Below, piece after piece: positions 1-7,389 of a stretch of 64,000 bases of DNA. Source of the DNA: an uncultured bacterium (GTDB lineage Bacteria > Verrucomicrobiota > Lentisphaeria > Victivallales > UBA1829); the NCBI GenBank assembly GCA_949292215.1, contig CASEYW010000034.1, positions 1 to 64,000 of the forward strand, in the 5' to 3' direction. The position numbers and the translations under genes are program-made. The stretch's first letter is position 1. Each line of letters begins with the position of its first letter. A model generated the notes under the pieces. It saw only the letters and a program-made list of their open reading frames with translations. It was not told the origin of the DNA and did not search any database.

Positions 1-1
1 C

Positions 2-775
2 ATCGGAGGTACCGCGCTGTTTCTCGCCGGGCTTCTTCTTTACCGGAAGAAGATGTTCGAACTGACGCGCGCGGAATGGTTTCGTCTGCCGTTTCAGGGA
101 CTGGTGGGAGCATCCATGATGGCGCTTCTGCTCTTCATGGCGCAGAAAGAGATTCCGGTCATCAATGCCTCGATGCTGGAGGCGATTGTACCGCTTCAGA
201 TTTTTGTAATTACCCTCTGTCTGGAAAAAAAGGGATCGCCGGTGCAGTTCGCGGGACTCCTTCTCGGTTTTCTCGGCTGTCTGCTGGTGCTCCGGGTCAT
301 CGACGGGGGCGGGATTGCTCTGAAAGCGTTGAAAAGAGGGGATCTGCTGATCTTCCTTTCCGGGCTCTGCTGGGCGGTTTACACGGTCTGGGGGCGGCGA
401 ACCATTCAGCACATCGGCGGATGGATTTATTCAAGCTGGACTCTGCTCTGGGGAGCGGTCTGGCTGATCCTGTTTCTTCCGTTCTCCCCGGACGAGGTGC
501 GTCTTCCCGGCGATCCGGTCAGCTGGGGATGGATTCTCTACTTTGGAATCGGTCCCAGTGCGCTGGCGTTCTACGGATGGAACGAGGCGCAGAAGTTTAT
601 TCCGGTCGCGCTTTTGAGCTTGAACGAATATTTCGTACCGATGATCGCAGCCGCGTTTGGATATCTTTTCCTTCATGAAACAATTACGGTCTGGCAGACG
701 GCGGGGGCGATTCTCATTCTCGGAGCGGTTCTGATGGAACCGGATCTCTTTCCCCGGAAAAAACATTCTTTGTAA
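2..775 (+). CDS. EamA/DMT-family transporter, 5' end outside window
   Basis: This is an inner-membrane permease of the drug/metabolite transporter superfamily. The frame is open back to the first bases of the window, so the methionine at 53 is probably internal and the true start lies upstream. The visible 257 residues are mostly hydrophobic segments. They include the second EamA repeat, with a G-x-x-x-F-x-S-G-L-C-W-A-x-Y-T-x-W pattern and a C-terminal E-Y-F-V-P segment typical of the fold. The substrate cannot be read from sequence. The protein ends in a short basic tail (RKKHSL). The next gene is on the opposite strand. Confidence 0.85.
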   Translation: MGGTALFLAGLLLYRKKMFELTRAEWFRLPFQGLVGASMMALLLFMAQKEIPVINASMLEAIVPLQIFVITLCLEKKGSPVQFAGLLLGFLGCLLVLRVIDGGGIALKALKRGDLLIFLSGLCWAVYTVWGRRTIQHIGGWIYSSWTLLWGAVWLILFLPFSPDEVRLPGDPVSWGWILYFGIGPSALAFYGWNEAQKFIPVALLSLNEYFVPMIAAAFGYLFLHETITVWQTAGAILILGAVLMEPDLFPRKKHSL

Positions 776-815
776 ACTTCAGCCGGGGATCCGCATGGAA
801 AGCAGTAAAACGGGG

Positions 816-1433
816 TTACTTCTGGAGGAATTTACGGATCTTGCTTTTTTTCTGCTCGACATCCCATTGTTCCGCCCGCGCCAGAAGAGCTTTGCTGTAG
901 GGGGATTTGAATTGTTCCTTGTATGCAGCTCGAACAACAGCCGCCGCGGTTTTGTTTTTCACGGAAACGATTTTTACAACCCCGTCATTGAAAAGGACTG
1001 GTATTTTATTTCCCTGTTCCATTTTCGTCGGCTTCAGAAAAGCAAGGACTTCCACGGGCTCCGGAGGCCTGTGGATTGAGGCGGAGAGAGTCCCGAAAAA
1101 CAGGTAGTCGTTGTCCTCCTCCCGGAGAGGATAAGTCACACCACGCCCTTTCCTTTGCACAGAGTAAATTTGAGGATCCTTCTGAATCTTCTGTCGATGG
1201 AAAAGGTTCCATGCTTTCACATGATCCACATTCGGAAGATCGCCATTTGGAGAATCGGCATACAACAGAAATGACAGCCAGATCTCTTTTAACTGGCTCT
1301 GACTTCGAAGTGTCGGAGAATCCCGTCCACCCGAATAAAGCGGAGGAAGAAGAATCGCCAGCGCAACAATCAGAAGAAGCACAGCAAAACAGATCCAGAG
1401 AAATGTTGATTTCGAGTTGACTGCTTTCTGCAT
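816..1433 (-). CDS. Pseudopilin-like membrane-anchored protein of unknown function
   Basis: The protein has 205 residues and one N-terminal membrane segment (about residues 10-33), followed by a periplasm-side domain. The N-terminus lacks the F-T-L-I-E prepilin cleavage motif. The body still resembles H-X9-DG pseudopilins: an L-K-x-I-W-x-x-F-L-L-Y-A-D helix after the membrane segment, then N-G-D-L-P, then a late V-L-F-N-D-G-V-V strand like the terminal DG motif. I infer a relative that has lost prepilin processing. The start is supported by AGGAGG seven bases upstream and by a promoter at 1453-1482. It is monocistronic and convergent with the EamA gene. Function unknown. Confidence 0.7.
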   Translation of the reverse strand: MQKAVNSKSTFLWICFAVLLLIVALAILLPPLYSGGRDSPTLRSQSQLKEIWLSFLLYADSPNGDLPNVDHVKAWNLFHRQKIQKDPQIYSVQRKGRGVTYPLREEDNDYLFFGTLSASIHRPPEPVEVLAFLKPTKMEQGNKIPVLFNDGVVKIVSVKNKTAAAVVRAAYKEQFKSPYSKALLARAEQWDVEQKKSKIRKFLQK

Positions 1434-1452
1434 TACGAATCCTCCTTTTTTT

Positions 1453-1482
1453 ATAATATAAGTAGAAAATATTTTTTGTCAA
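1453..1482 (-). promoter_or_regulatory. Sigma70-like promoter for the 816-1433 gene
   Basis: On the minus strand, TTGACA (1477-1482) is followed after 18 bases by TATTAT (1453-1458). TATATT at 16 bases is an alternative -10. The start codon at 1433 and its AGGAGG lie just downstream. Confidence 0.55.
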
Positions 1483-1527
1483 ATTGGGTAAAAGATAGGT
1501 TCTTTTTCCTTGTTTTTTCTTCTTTTC

Positions 1528-1604
1528 GCCCGGCGGGCGACCAGCTTCTTCAGCTGGACCGAAGCAGGTGCCAAACGCACCTGCACCCAGCGAGCCTCCG
1601 GCTC
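1528..1604. repeat. Array of four consecutive short inverted repeats
   Basis: Four adjacent hairpin-forming inverted repeats lie in about 77 bases: gccc/gggc (1528-1538), ccagct/agctgg with loop tcttc (1541-1557), gcaggtg/cacctgc with a seven-base loop (1564-1584), and gagcc/ggctc with loop tcc (1592-1604). The block is GC-rich inside AT-rich flanks and is followed by CTTTATGTTT. It could be a decayed terminator set, a REP/BIME-like repeat or a structured RNA. No second copy was noticed in the window. Confidence 0.6.
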
Positions 1605-1782
1605 TTTATGTTTGATTTCCTGTCGACGCCATAACAAAACCAACCAAATCAGTAGTTTTTATTGATCTTCGGTCTGTTTTTTTATCAAAAAGTTGTTTCT
1701 TTTATGGAACTTTATTTGCTAAATTGCTGTATCAGTGGTAAATTTTGTTTTGTACAAATGAATCAAGAGAGGAGAACTCATT

Positions 1783-2664
1783 ATGTGGAACTATACCAAA
1801 GACGTAATGGATCACTTTTTGAACCCGAGAAACGTCGGAGAAATCCCGGATGCGGATGCCGTTGCGGAAGTCGGAAACATCACCTGCGGAGACGCACTCA
1901 AGATCTTTCTAAAACTTGATAAGGATGGTAGAATTTGTGATGCCAAGTTTAAAACATTCGGCTGTGCAAGCGCTATCGCTTCCTCCTCCGCTCTGACGGA
2001 ACTCGTCAAAGGGATGACCCTCGACGAAGCCGCTAAAGTGACCAATAAAGACATTGTAAAACTCCTCGGTACTCTGCCCGAGGAAAAAATGCACTGTTCC
2101 GTCATGGGCATGGAAGCACTTCAGGCGGCAATCGCAGATTACAAAAAACGTCATGGAGAAGAATACGAAATGGTGCAGGATGATCCCGAGGATCACGAGG
2201 GACGCGTCGTCTGTAAATGTTTCGGAGTAACAGACACCAAAATCCGCAGAGTCGCAAAGGAAAACAATCTCCATACGGCCGAACAGATCACGAAATATAC
2301 AAAGGCCGGCGGTGCCTGCGGAACCTGTCTCGATCAGATTCAGGAAATCCTCGACGGGCTCTGGAAAGAGCACAAAGCCGAACAGAAACCGGCCAAAGAA
2401 GAAAAGGTTGAGGATTTCAACAAACTCTCCGTTGTACAGAAGGTCATCAAGGTTCAGTCGATCATTGACCGGGAGATTCGTCCGGCGCTCGAACACGACG
2501 GCGGCGACATTGAACTCATCAATATCGAAGGCAACAAAGTGTTTGTCCGCCTGAAAGGACACTGTGCCTCCTGCTTGGCGGCCAAGGTCACGCTGAAGAA
2601 TCATGTTGAAGCGAAACTCCGCGAATTCGTCTCCGATTCCATCGAAGTCGTGGAAGACAAGTGA
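1783..2664 (+). CDS. nifU: NifU-type Fe-S cluster scaffold protein, three-domain
   Basis: NifU assembles [2Fe-2S] and [4Fe-4S] clusters using sulfur from NifS and passes them to apoproteins in the cytoplasm. At 293 residues it has the full three-domain layout. The IscU-like N-domain carries Cys35, Cys61 and Cys105. The BFD-like permanent [2Fe-2S] domain carries C-x-C at 144/146 and C-x-x-C at 179/182. The C-terminal Nfu domain has H-D-G-G-D-I and C-x-x-C at 261/264. All expected cysteines are present. The start has GGAG eight bases upstream. The cysteine desulfurase begins seven bases after the stop, so the pair is an operon. NifU of this type is common in anaerobes as the general Fe-S system. 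No nitrogenase genes are in view, so nitrogen fixation is not implied. Confidence 0.95.
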   Translation: MWNYTKDVMDHFLNPRNVGEIPDADAVAEVGNITCGDALKIFLKLDKDGRICDAKFKTFGCASAIASSSALTELVKGMTLDEAAKVTNKDIVKLLGTLPEEKMHCSVMGMEALQAAIADYKKRHGEEYEMVQDDPEDHEGRVVCKCFGVTDTKIRRVAKENNLHTAEQITKYTKAGGACGTCLDQIQEILDGLWKEHKAEQKPAKEEKVEDFNKLSVVQKVIKVQSIIDREIRPALEHDGGDIELINIEGNKVFVRLKGHCASCLAAKVTLKNHVEAKLREFVSDSIEVVEDK

Positions 2665-2671
2665 GGGCATC

Positions 2672-3829
2672 ATGGATAAAGTCGTTTATCTCGACAACAA
2701 TGCAACAACGGCTGTCGCACCCGAAGTTTTCGAGGCGATGCGGCCCTTCCTGACGGAACTCTACGGCAATCCCTCCAGCATTCATCATTTCGGCGGACAG
2801 GTTGCCGCGCATATTGAAACCGCACGCGAAAAACTGGCATCCCTGCTCGGAGCCCAGCCCAGTGAAATCATCTTCACCAGCTGCGGAACCGAAAGTGACA
2901 GTTCCGCCATTTACAGTGCTCTGAGTCTCTGCAATCAGCGCCGGAAGGTGGTCATTTCCAAAGTTGAACATCCTGCCGTTCTGGCGCTCGGGAAAGAACT
3001 GGAACGTCGCGGCTATACCGTGGTTCAGATTCCGGTCGATTCCAAGGGGCGTCTCGACATGGAATGCGCCGAGGAGATGATTGATACGGATACCGCGGTC
3101 GTTTCCATTATGTGGGCAAACAATGAGACGGGAAATCTTTATCCTGTTGCCCAGCTTGCGGAAATGGCGCACAAGCAGGGAGCCCTGTTCCATACCGATG
3201 CGGTTCAGGCGGTCGGGAAAGTTCCCATCCATCTGGCGGAACTGCCGATCGACATGCTGAGTCTTTCCGGGCACAAGCTCCATGCTCCGAAAGGGGTTGG
3301 AGCGCTCTACGTCAAACGCGGGGTCCGCTTCCGTCCGTTCATTGTCGGCGGACATCAGGAGCGGGGACGCCGCGCCGGAACGGAAAACGTCGCCAGCATC
3401 GTCGGACTCGGAAAAGCAGCCGAACTCGCTCTGCAGGATATCAGTATCGAAAACACGAAAGTCAAAGCGCTCAGGGACAAGTTAGAAACCGAACTGCTGA
3501 AACTTCCCGCAACCCGGCTGAACGGTGATCCGGAACACCGGCTTCCCAATACCAGTAACATCTCGTTTGAATACATCGAAGGCGAATCGATTCTGATGCT
3601 GCTTGACATGTTCAATATCTGCGCCTCCAGCGGAAGCGCCTGCACGACAGGCAGTCTGGAGCCGTCGCATGTCCTGCGCGCAATGGGAGTACCGTACACG
3701 GCCGCACATGGTGCGATCCGTTTCAGTTTCTCGCGTTACAATACGGAAGAAGAAGTGGATTTCGTCCTGGAGAAGCTGCCTCCGGTCATTGCGCGGCTCC
3801 GCGAAATTTCCCCCTACTGGAAAGGATGA
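2672..3829 (+). CDS. nifS: NifS-type cysteine desulfurase
   Basis: PLP enzyme that converts L-cysteine to alanine and delivers persulfide sulfur to NifU. I place the start at the ATG at 2672 (protein MDKVVYLDNNATT, 385 residues). This matches the family N-terminus; an upstream in-frame ATG at 2603 lies inside nifU. The PLP lysine is K202 in SGHKLHAPKG. The catalytic cysteine is C324 in SSGSACTTG, on the compact loop typical of class I enzymes. The gene is separated from nifU by seven bases and from the following radical SAM gene by 39, so all three are probably co-transcribed. Confidence 0.95.
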   Translation: MDKVVYLDNNATTAVAPEVFEAMRPFLTELYGNPSSIHHFGGQVAAHIETAREKLASLLGAQPSEIIFTSCGTESDSSAIYSALSLCNQRRKVVISKVEHPAVLALGKELERRGYTVVQIPVDSKGRLDMECAEEMIDTDTAVVSIMWANNETGNLYPVAQLAEMAHKQGALFHTDAVQAVGKVPIHLAELPIDMLSLSGHKLHAPKGVGALYVKRGVRFRPFIVGGHQERGRRAGTENVASIVGLGKAAELALQDISIENTKVKALRDKLETELLKLPATRLNGDPEHRLPNTSNISFEYIEGESILMLLDMFNICASSGSACTTGSLEPSHVLRAMGVPYTAAHGAIRFSFSRYNTEEEVDFVLEKLPPVIARLREISPYWKG

Positions 3830-3868
3830 GCCGCATTCCGGCATCACAGAAGAAAGGTTTGTGAAACA

Positions 3869-4771
3869 ATGAATGAAACACCAGTTCTGGAAGCATATCG
3901 GAAAGCCGATTTTCAGGAATCTTTGCCGGAAGGCAAAGTCCGGTGCACGCTCTGTCCCCGGAAATGCGTGATCGCACCGGGACACACCGGATACTGTGCT
4001 GTTCGCCGGAATGATGACGGTGTGCTCTATTCGCTCTCCTATGGCCGTCCGGTTGCTCTTCAGATAGACCCGATCGAAAAGAAACCGCTCCGCCATTTCC
4101 TGCCGGGAACGAGAACGTACTCCATCGGAACGCTCGGATGCAATCTTGGCTGCGTTTTCTGCCAGAATCATCATCTCTCGCGCTGCACCTACAATCCGCG
4201 CTACCGGTATCGAAAGTACGAACCGGAAGAACTGGTTCTGACCGTCCTGCGGCACGGATGCGAGTCCATCTCGTTCACCTACAATGAGCCGACCGTCTTC
4301 CTGGAATATGTGATCGACGTTGCCCGGTGCGCCCATGAAGCCGGCCTCAAGACGGTTCTTGTCTCCAACGGCTTCATCACTCCGGAAGCGGCAGAAGTTC
4401 TTTATCCGCACATGGACGCCGCAAACTTCGATATGAAAGGTTTTTCGGAAGAGTTCTATCACAGCATGTGCGGCGGAGCCTCCCTTGCACCGATTCTGGA
4501 AGCGTACCGGATTTTCAAACGCTGCGGCGGACATGCGGAGTACACCAATCTCGTCATCCCTGGCAAAAACGATTCAAACAAGATGATCAACGATTTTCTT
4601 GACTGGACGGAAGCCAATCTCGGGAAAGAGACACCAATTCATTTTACAGCTTACCATCCTGATTACCGGTATTCAGAAAGCCCGCGTACCCCTTACGAAC
4701 TTATCGAAGGATTGCAGAATTACGCGAAGTCACGCGGATTTCCGAATGTTTATCTCGGCAATATCTGCTGA
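3869..4771 (+). CDS. AmmeMemoRadiSam-type radical SAM protein
   Basis: 300-residue radical SAM enzyme of the pyruvate formate-lyase-activase-like AmmeMemoRadiSam family. The N-terminus carries a cysteine-rich element (Cys26, Cys29, Cys33, Cys43), followed by the radical SAM motif C91-x3-C95-x2-C98 in GCNLGCVFCQN. Further family features are S-F-T-Y-N-E-P-T and N-F-D-M-K-G. The family normally occurs with AMMECR1 and MEMO proteins; neither is in this window. Its position behind nifU-nifS fits a need for its own [4Fe-4S] cluster. The substrate is not established for the family. A short GCGG/CCGC hairpin with a T run follows the stop. Confidence 0.88.
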   Translation: MNETPVLEAYRKADFQESLPEGKVRCTLCPRKCVIAPGHTGYCAVRRNDDGVLYSLSYGRPVALQIDPIEKKPLRHFLPGTRTYSIGTLGCNLGCVFCQNHHLSRCTYNPRYRYRKYEPEELVLTVLRHGCESISFTYNEPTVFLEYVIDVARCAHEAGLKTVLVSNGFITPEAAEVLYPHMDAANFDMKGFSEEFYHSMCGGASLAPILEAYRIFKRCGGHAEYTNLVIPGKNDSNKMINDFLDWTEANLGKETPIHFTAYHPDYRYSESPRTPYELIEGLQNYAKSRGFPNVYLGNIC

Positions 4772-4817
4772 AGGATTCCGGTATTCTCTCCGGCGGGAAG
4801 CAGCGCTCGACATGGAT

Positions 4818-4835
4818 GCGGTGCCCCGCTTTTTT
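4818..4835 (+). terminator. Possible weak intrinsic terminator after the nifU operon
   Basis: GCGG (4818-4821), four-base loop, CCGC (4826-4829), then TTTTTT. The stem is only four pairs, so this is tentative. It sits between the radical SAM gene and the next gene's regulatory region. Confidence 0.4.
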
Positions 4836-4838
4836 CTT

Positions 4839-4852
4839 TTCAAGCTCTTGAA
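4839..4852. promoter_or_regulatory. Candidate upstream operator for the LacI regulator
   Basis: TTCAAG-CT-CTTGAA is an inverted repeat with a two-base centre. It shares half-sites TCAAG/CTTGA with the palindromes at 4931 and 5517. It lies about 90 bases upstream of the promoter site, compatible with looping. Confidence 0.45.
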
Positions 4853-4930
4853 TTCTCAAAAAATCCCTCCCGTTCTCCATTTTTCCGTACAAACAGAACT
4901 TTTTTCCGACTTTTTTCTTTTTTCTTAATT

Positions 4931-4967
4931 TCAAGTACTTGATTTTTTTGCGGAAATAGATTATAAT
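4931..4967 (+). promoter_or_regulatory. LacI-gene promoter with overlapping palindromic operator
   Basis: TTGATT (4939-4944), 17 bases, then TATAAT (4962-4967). The -35 hexamer overlaps the right half of the perfect 12-base palindrome TCAAGTACTTGA (4931-4942). A LacI-family protein bound there would block RNA polymerase, so autoregulation is likely. The first start codon is at 5009. Confidence 0.7.
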
Positions 4968-5008
4968 TAAAGAAAGGAAAAATCAGAACAGCGGAAAACA
5001 CAGGAAAA

Positions 5009-6043
5009 ATGATGATATCGCTGAAAGGGATCGGAAAAATCTGCGGCGTTTCGGAATCCACGGTTTCCAAAGCGCTGAAACGGAATCCGGGAATCAAAAA
5101 GGAGACGATCGCTCGTGTCATGGAAGTCGCCCGCAAGTACGGCTACCAGCCGAATGCGATGGTCGAATGTATTCAGACCGGACGCAGCAGAAGTATCGGA
5201 ATTGCTTTCAATAAGTTCCAGTGTGAATATGCTGGAGCCGTCATGGAGGGAATTCATCAGGTGCTCCATGAGTATGAATATGATGCGTACCTGATCTCCT
5301 GGGACAGGCTCGTCAAAGACAAGGTCGACCTGCTCAGCCGTTTCAGCCGGCGACGTGTGGACGGACTGCTTCTCTTTCCCATGGCTCTGCCTCCCACCTC
5401 GGAACAGATCAAGGATCTGAACCGCTTCCACAATCCGGTTGTCCTGATCGACAGTGACTGGCCGGGCAACAACTTCGATCATGTCGGAGCCGACAACCGT
5501 TCTGTTTTTCCCGAAATTATCAAGTACTTGATAAATCAGGGATGCAAAAAAATCGGCACCATCTCCTACACGCTGGCAACAACAGGAGAAGAGCGGCGCA
5601 GCGCTTTTTTCGACGCCATGGCGGAATTCAACATGCCGGTCAATGCCCGCCACTGCCTTGATCTTTCCGACTGCTGGAATGAAGCGTATGAAGCGGTGAA
5701 AAAGCTGCTCTCCAATAAGAGAAACCGCCCGGATGCCCTGATCTGTTTCAACGACTATGTCGCCAACGATGTTCTGGACGCTGCCCTGGACCTGGGAATC
5801 CGCGTCCCGGAAGATCTTGCATTGATCGGATTCGGCAATCTGCCGCTGACCCGGCGGACACGTCCCGAGCTGGCAACGGTGGACCAGTTCCCCTGTGAAA
5901 TTGGACGCAGAGCAGCAACCCTTCTGCTGGACCGCATTACCGGAAAGGAAACCGGAAAGCGTCGGGACATCGCAATCCCCACCAGATTCATTGCACGAAA
6001 ATCCATTCAAATAAATAATACAACAACAGAGGAGACAATATGA
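5009..6043 (+). CDS. LacI-family transcriptional regulator
   Basis: 344 residues. The N-terminal helix-turn-helix and hinge (roughly residues 3-55; pattern [16 protein letters not shown]) are followed by a periplasmic-binding-protein-like ligand domain ending in the usual A-L-I-G-F-G-N segment and a C-terminal T-T-V-D-Q-F-like strand. It should repress or activate its own operon in response to a sugar. Two consecutive ATG codons exist (5009, 5012). The stop overlaps the next gene's start (ATGA), coupling it to the pseudopilin and the CBM/glycosidase genes downstream. Palindromes matching a LacI operator lie in its promoter and inside its coding region. Confidence 0.92.
   Translation: MMISLKGIGKICGVSESTVSKALKRNPGIKKETIARVMEVARKYGYQPNAMVECIQTGRSRSIGIAFNKFQCEYAGAVMEGIHQVLHEYEYDAYLISWDRLVKDKVDLLSRFSRRRVDGLLLFPMALPPTSEQIKDLNRFHNPVVLIDSDWPGNNFDHVGADNRSVFPEIIKYLINQGCKKIGTISYTLATTGEERRSAFFDAMAEFNMPVNARHCLDLSDCWNEAYEAVKKLLSNKRNRPDALICFNDYVANDVLDAALDLGIRVPEDLALIGFGNLPLTRRTRPELATVDQFPCEIGRRAATLLLDRITGKETGKRRDIAIPTRFIARKSIQINNTTTEETI
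5517..5534. promoter_or_regulatory. Intragenic 18-base palindrome matching the promoter operator
   Basis: TTATCAAGTACTTGATAA is a perfect palindrome inside the LacI coding sequence. Its core TCAAGTACTTGA is identical to the promoter palindrome at 4931-4942, about 586 bases upstream. Lac-type repressors often use an auxiliary internal operator for DNA looping. The region is protein-coding, so coincidence must be excluded. Confidence 0.6.
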
Positions 6044-6708
6044 AAACGAATGGAAAATTCACGCTGATAGAACTTCTTGTGGTTGTCGCCATCATCGCCA
6101 TCCTTGCCGCGATGCTGCTGCCAGCCCTGAACAAGGCCAGACAGAAAGCCGCATCAGCAAGCTGCATCTCCAATCTGAAGCAGATCGGTCTCGGCATCAC
6201 CGCTTATGCGAATGATCACGACGGCTGGATGCACCAGGCCCGCAACGGAACCTATTACTGGAGCAATGCCCTCTGTGACCAGAAATACATGCAGCCATCC
6301 AAAGCTTTCTACTGTCCGGGGAACAACACGGTCAAGAAATACACGAACAACAGCGATGCCTGCTACTCCTATGGCTTCTGCACGAACTTCTCACGAGAAA
6401 AGTCTCCTGATGATAATTTTGCGGAAACCATCAATATTTTCAAAAACAAAAAGATCAAACAGCCATCCAACAGCTGGCTTGTCGGGGACAGCATCGGCAA
6501 TCCGTGGTGGACGACAATGAAACAGACCTTCGGCATTGCCTATTACAGCGGAACAAGACTCAATTTTTCTCTCCGTCACAACATGCGCGGACAGCTCTGG
6601 TTCCTTGACGGTGGAGCCAGAAGCATCGGTGAATACCAGGCAAGCAAAATCGTTTATCCAGCCTTTATCCAGATCTACATCAACGATGTCACGCTGCGCA
6701 GGCCTTGA
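6040..6708 (+). CDS. H-X9-DG pseudopilin (prepilin-type cleavage/methylation motif)
   Basis: 222 residues. The N-terminal [20 protein letters not shown] is a type IV prepilin leader with Glu at +5, followed by a conserved [11 protein letters not shown] helix. The C-terminal [13 protein letters not shown] segment fits the H-X9-DG signature of this family, which is greatly expanded in Lentisphaerota and Planctomycetota. It is probably processed by prepilin peptidase and anchored or assembled at the envelope. The start overlaps the LacI stop by four bases, so translation is coupled. Function is not established; the context suggests a role in handling the carbohydrate attacked by the downstream enzymes. 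Confidence 0.88.
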   Translation: MKTNGKFTLIELLVVVAIIAILAAMLLPALNKARQKAASASCISNLKQIGLGITAYANDHDGWMHQARNGTYYWSNALCDQKYMQPSKAFYCPGNNTVKKYTNNSDACYSYGFCTNFSREKSPDDNFAETINIFKNKKIKQPSNSWLVGDSIGNPWWTTMKQTFGIAYYSGTRLNFSLRHNMRGQLWFLDGGARSIGEYQASKIVYPAFIQIYINDVTLRRP

Positions 6709-6753
6709 AATCCAATTTAACATCATTCATACAACAGTGAAAGGAAATTTCTC

Positions 6754-7368
6754 ATGAACAGACACACTGCATTGATTCTTGCTCTTCTCTCGGCGGGAAG
6801 CCTCGTTATCGCGGAAGACGTCAAACTGAACAATCCCTCGTTTGAATCGGGCACCGGTTCCTACTGGATCAACCGCCCCGCTATGGCGCGCATTGATTCC
6901 TCGGAGTCCAGCGACGGCATGAAATGTCTTGCTGTCACTCCTGAAGCGGGAAAAACCGTCAGCACCGTTTTCAATACGGTCCAGCGCAAAGACACGGTTT
7001 TTGAACTCAGCTTTGATGCCAAAACAAATACGCCGGCAAATGGTCCGCAGCTTTCTCTCGCCCTGATGCTTCAGGGAGCGAAACCGATCTGCTTCTTCAA
7101 CTCCGACCGTCAGCAGGTCAAAGCGCTTTCCACGCCGGCAAAGCTGACCACCCAGTGGCAGACGCTGAAATACACCATCGGCCCCATTCCTGAAAAAGTC
7201 ATGAATCAGGAAGTGAAACGCCTCATGTTCTATCTGAATGTCAAAGGCGGAGCGCAGAACGGAAAAGTCTGGATCGACAACATCAAGTTGAAAGCGAACG
7301 CGAAGGCTCCTGCTGCCCAGGCGAAAGCTCCCGCAAAGGCTCCTGCAAAGGCTGCTCCGGCAAAATAA
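6754..7368 (+). CDS. Secreted CBM4/9-like carbohydrate-binding protein
   Basis: 204 residues: a signal peptide (about 1-20, cleavage near VIA-ED), then one beta-sandwich module of the CBM_4_9 type (N-x-S-F-E-S-G-T-G-S-Y-W-I at the start, W-I-D-N-I-K-L at the end), then a short low-complexity Ala-Lys-Pro tail built from A-K-A-P units. The module is nearly the same as the N-terminal domain of the next gene, so one arose by duplication. It has no catalytic domain and probably binds polysaccharide outside the cytoplasm. It lies 45 bases after the pseudopilin and 21 before the glycosidase, in one operon. Confidence 0.75.
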   Translation: MNRHTALILALLSAGSLVIAEDVKLNNPSFESGTGSYWINRPAMARIDSSESSDGMKCLAVTPEAGKTVSTVFNTVQRKDTVFELSFDAKTNTPANGPQLSLALMLQGAKPICFFNSDRQQVKALSTPAKLTTQWQTLKYTIGPIPEKVMNQEVKRLMFYLNVKGGAQNGKVWIDNIKLKANAKAPAAQAKAPAKAPAKAAPAK

Positions 7369-7389
7369 CCGGCAGAAGAAAGAACCCTT

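Larger units (their letters stand above)
1434..1782. other. 349-base intergenic region
   Basis: AT-rich spacer between the divergent 816-1433 gene and nifU. It holds the minus-strand promoter near 1453-1482, a GC-rich block of consecutive short hairpins at 1528-1604, and the nifU ribosome binding site (GGAG at 1771-1774). I see no convincing ORF and no confident nifU promoter. Confidence 0.6.

Noticed and set aside
1783..3829. nifU-nifS as a sign of nitrogen fixation
   Set aside because: No nifH, D, K, E, N or B in the window; NifU/NifS serve as the general Fe-S system in many anaerobes.
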